From: an uncultured Roseobacter sp.
Lineage (GTDB): Bacteria > Pseudomonadota > Alphaproteobacteria > Rhodobacterales > Rhodobacteraceae
Assembly (NCBI RefSeq): GCF_947493125.1
Contig: NZ_CANLQB010000003.1
Span: forward strand, 434,001 to 498,000
Direction of reading: 5' to 3'
DNA: 64,000 nucleotides
The notes beneath the pieces were generated by a model. The model made no database searches, had not been told where the DNA came from, and was given only the letters and a program-made list of their open reading frames with translations. The translations under genes and the position numbers were made by a program. Of the stretch, positions 61,984 through 64,000 are shown in pieces. Within the stretch, counting starts at the first letter, position 1. Each line of letters opens with the position of its first letter.

Positions 61984-63479
61984 ACCTCGCTGAGCGGCGC
62001 GCCATCGAGGCGCAGCTGCGCCCGGAATTCGATGTACCGCGCCTCATCAGGCTGGAAGGTAAACGCCAGCCGGGGCCCATTGGTTTCCGGATTTCTTTGC
62101 ACCAGGCCGGGCGTGAGCGATCCGTCGCTGCTGCGCAGCACGATGTCGAGGCGCGAGAGATCCTGGGGCACCAGCGCGCCATCCTCGAAATCGATGGTCA
62201 CGACCTTGCCGCCCTCGGGCCGCCCGCCGAGGGCGGTGCCGAGCACGCGCAGGGGCCTGCCGGTGTGTGGTGCGGGGTCGTGGCCCCAGTCCATCAGGTA
62301 GCGCATCGTATGGCTTTGCCCGGCGGGGATGACCTCGGACGGGCGCCAGAAGGCGACGATATTGTCGTAGATCTCTAGGTCGGCGGGGATTTCGACCAGT
62401 GTGACCGCCCCCTTGCCCCAATCCTCCTGCGGGGTGATCCAGAGCGACGGACGGTCGTGATAGAGGGCCTCGAGATCGGCGAAATCGCGGAAGTTGCGCG
62501 GGCGCTGCATCAGGCCAAAGCCTTTGGGGTTCTCGTCGGAGAAGGCGCTGACTTGCAGGGTCAGCGGGTTGGCAAGCGGGCGCCAGATGGTCTCGCCATT
62601 GCCGTTGTAGATCAGGAGACCGTCGCTGTCGTGCACCGCAGGGCGGAAGTCGTCGAACCGCTGTCGCATGGTCTCGTCAAAGAGGAACATGGAGGTGAGC
62701 GGCGCGATGCCCACATGCTCCAGATCGGTGCGGGCGAAAATCTCGGCCGAGACCGCCATGCGCAGCGTATCGCCGGGCGTGATGTCAAAGCGATAGGCGC
62801 CGGTGCAGCTGGGGCTGTCGAGCAGCGCGTGCAGCACCACCGAGCCCGCACCCGGCTGGGGTGTTTCCAGCCAGAAGCCGGTGAAATCGGGGAATTCCTC
62901 GCCCATCGGGTCGGCGGTTTTCAGGGCCAGACCACGCGCCGACAGCCCGTAGATTTCGCCGGTGCCGATGCCGCGGAAATAGCTTGCGCCCTGAAAAACC
63001 GCGTATTCCTGGAAGATGCCGGGCTGTTCCAGCTCGGCGCGCAGGCGCAGGCCGGAGTAGCCGAGCGTGGCGTCGATCTCCACCTCGGGGAATTTGTCGG
63101 TGCTGTCGAAGACATCCATGTCGAAGGCGAGCGGGCGGGCGGTGCCGCCTTCGACCACGTTGATCTCCACCGCTTGCGGGAAGTAGAGGCCCGGTGGGAA
63201 GACATCGACGCGCTGAGGCCTGTCCGTGCCCTGCCAGAGCGCATTGCGCCCGTCGAACCAGATCTTGCGGTACTGGTCATAGGTGAGGTTGCGCCAGCTC
63301 TCGGGGATCATCGGGCGCGGCGTGTAATCGACCTCGGCGAGCGCTTTCGCACGGGCGCGCACGGTCGTGGCGTCAAAGGGCTGGGCATCGCCCAGTTGCA
63401 GGCCGGGTTCCTCCGCGAACGTGGCGGTTGGGACGGCGGCGAGGGCCGCCAGGGACTTCAGGACATCGCGACGCAGCAT
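61956..63479 (-). CDS. opgG: Glucan biosynthesis protein G/D
   Basis: 507 residues with a Tat-like signal (LRRDVLKSLAALAAVPTATFA). ALAEVDYTPRPMIPESWRNL, NLTYDQYRKIWF and RPLANPLTLQVSAFSDENP match the MdoG/OpgD family, which acts on periplasmic glucan backbones. E. coli-type OpgG and OpgD are paralogues; which one this is cannot be told. Overlaps opgC by 1 nt (TAATG) and opgH by 28 nt. Confidence 0.93.
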   Translation of the reverse strand: MLRRDVLKSLAALAAVPTATFAEEPGLQLGDAQPFDATTVRARAKALAEVDYTPRPMIPESWRNLTYDQYRKIWFDGRNALWQGTDRPQRVDVFPPGLYFPQAVEINVVEGGTARPLAFDMDVFDSTDKFPEVEIDATLGYSGLRLRAELEQPGIFQEYAVFQGASYFRGIGTGEIYGLSARGLALKTADPMGEEFPDFTGFWLETPQPGAGSVVLHALLDSPSCTGAYRFDITPGDTLRMAVSAEIFARTDLEHVGIAPLTSMFLFDETMRQRFDDFRPAVHDSDGLLIYNGNGETIWRPLANPLTLQVSAFSDENPKGFGLMQRPRNFRDFADLEALYHDRPSLWITPQEDWGKGAVTLVEIPADLEIYDNIVAFWRPSEVIPAGQSHTMRYLMDWGHDPAPHTGRPLRVLGTALGGRPEGGKVVTIDFEDGALVPQDLSRLDIVLRSSDGSLTPGLVQRNPETNGPRLAFTFQPDEARYIEFRAQLRLDGAPLSEVWLYRWTTG

Positions 63480-64000
63480 TACGGCACCGCCTTTCTGCGC
63501 CAGGGTTGGGATTTGTACCAGCCGGCCCCGTAGGCCACGAGCACAAGCACGCCCATGCCCGCGACGTTGACGGCGACGACGGTCCAGGTGTCGCGCCCGA
63601 TGTTGTCCATGACAAAGCCGCTGACGCGGGCGATGAACATGCTGGTGATGAAGACGGCGAGCGACTGCTGGCCCACCTTCAGGATGATCGCGAGGATGCG
63701 TTGCCAGAGGCGGCCCAGAACCGTCGCACCTTCGGAGATGAGCCGCGCGCCCTTGTCGCCCGCGGCCACCCAGCAGAGGTAGGCGAGCGCAAGGAAATGC
63801 GCATAGCGCAGCAGGCCGAAGTCGGATTTGTTGATCAGCCAGTTGTTGGCGATGCGCCAGTCGCGGGCCCAGTCAAAGCCCAGCTCGCGCATGCCGATGT
63901 GCGACAGCGGGATGTTGGCGAGCACCAGCGCCAGGGCGATCCCGATCAGGACGGGATGCACGGGCGGCTTGGGCAGCCAGCCGCGCATGAAGGCGAACCC
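63479..64000 (-). CDS. opgC: OpgC-type glucan succinyltransferase, 3' part only
   Basis: The frame is open to the right window edge; the first visible in-frame ATG is at 63988 but the gene continues beyond. The visible about 170 residues show at least four hydrophobic segments (HPVLIGIALALVLANI, FLALAYLCWVAAG, LAVFITSMFIA, VAVNVAGMGVLVLVAYG), consistent with the acyltransferase-type OpgC that substitutes periplasmic glucans with succinyl groups. Position before opgG and opgH supports this. Confidence 0.8.
   Translation of the reverse strand, partial: GFAFMRGWLPKPPVHPVLIGIALALVLANIPLSHIGMRELGFDWARDWRIANNWLINKSDFGLLRYAHFLALAYLCWVAAGDKGARLISEGATVLGRLWQRILAIILKVGQQSLAVFITSMFIARVSGFVMDNIGRDTWTVVAVNVAGMGVLVLVAYGAGWYKSQPWRRKAVP

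Overview
The window looks like a chromosomal segment of a Rhodobacteraceae (roseobacter/Rhodobacter-type) alphaproteobacterium. The reasons are high GC, the linked suc-mdh-sdh region, a complete-looking set of ethylmalonyl-CoA (EMC) pathway genes (mcl2, mch, ecm, ccr), a LuxR/LuxI pair with a small ORF before luxR, an HvrA/H-NS-type protein and an opgC-opgG-opgH glucan locus. No phage, plasmid, transposase, CRISPR, rRNA or tRNA signal was seen.

1-7.3 kb (minus strand): mdh, then sucC and sucD for the TCA cycle. sucC and sucD are separated by five genes, mostly small exported proteins and lipoproteins plus a family 25 glycosyltransferase. mdh ends in a clear terminator. sucC is preceded by a paired GTGATCAC operator.

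7.5-19.4 kb (mostly plus): TauE/SafE permease, mcl2, NnrU-like protein, DUF1737, mch, DUF4344 metallopeptidase, DUF1194 protein, then sdhC-sdhD-sdhA-two lipoproteins-sdhB and three further genes. The same paired GTGATCAC operator, with identical 21-bp spacing, lies before sdhC, inside the end of the DUF1194 gene.

19.5-30.5 kb: deoD, an H-NS-like gene, ecm, a decayed GNAT acetyltransferase, a plsB-like acyltransferase, ccr, a quorum-sensing block (small ORF, luxR, luxI), a superfamily 1 helicase and an SDR oxidoreductase. ccr, ecm and mcl2 each carry a TTGC(N)GCA(A) element about 80-95 bp before the start codon.

30.5-39.2 kb (minus): TIGR02186 protein plus TauE/SafE permease; a BMP-type nucleoside ABC importer (two permeases, double ATPase, binding protein); then nifU-like, GFA-family, tsaB and rimI genes.

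39.5-50.3 kb: uspA and a BLUF photoreceptor (divergent), a class IV aminotransferase, an M48 lipoprotein protease, small redox proteins (DCC, CDGSH), rimO, an AsmA-family gene, and kdsA next to a capsule-export pair (KpsE/KpsT type).

50.5-64 kb: ArsR with a DUF318-type permease, a PPOX-fold protein, nitrilase with a divergent AraC regulator, MarR with maiA, a uracil-DNA glycosylase-family gene, SseB-like, YHS, rhodanese and esterase genes, then opgH, opgG and the 3' part of opgC.

Functionally, EMC enzymes turn acetyl-CoA-derived crotonyl-CoA into C4 acids that enter the TCA enzymes encoded here, so the first 26 kb reads as one central-carbon region with shared candidate operators. Several dispersed intergenic repeats occur: a 75-bp hairpin (2 copies), an ATACCGAC array (2 copies) and a GGGCAGCGCCCGA element (2 copies).
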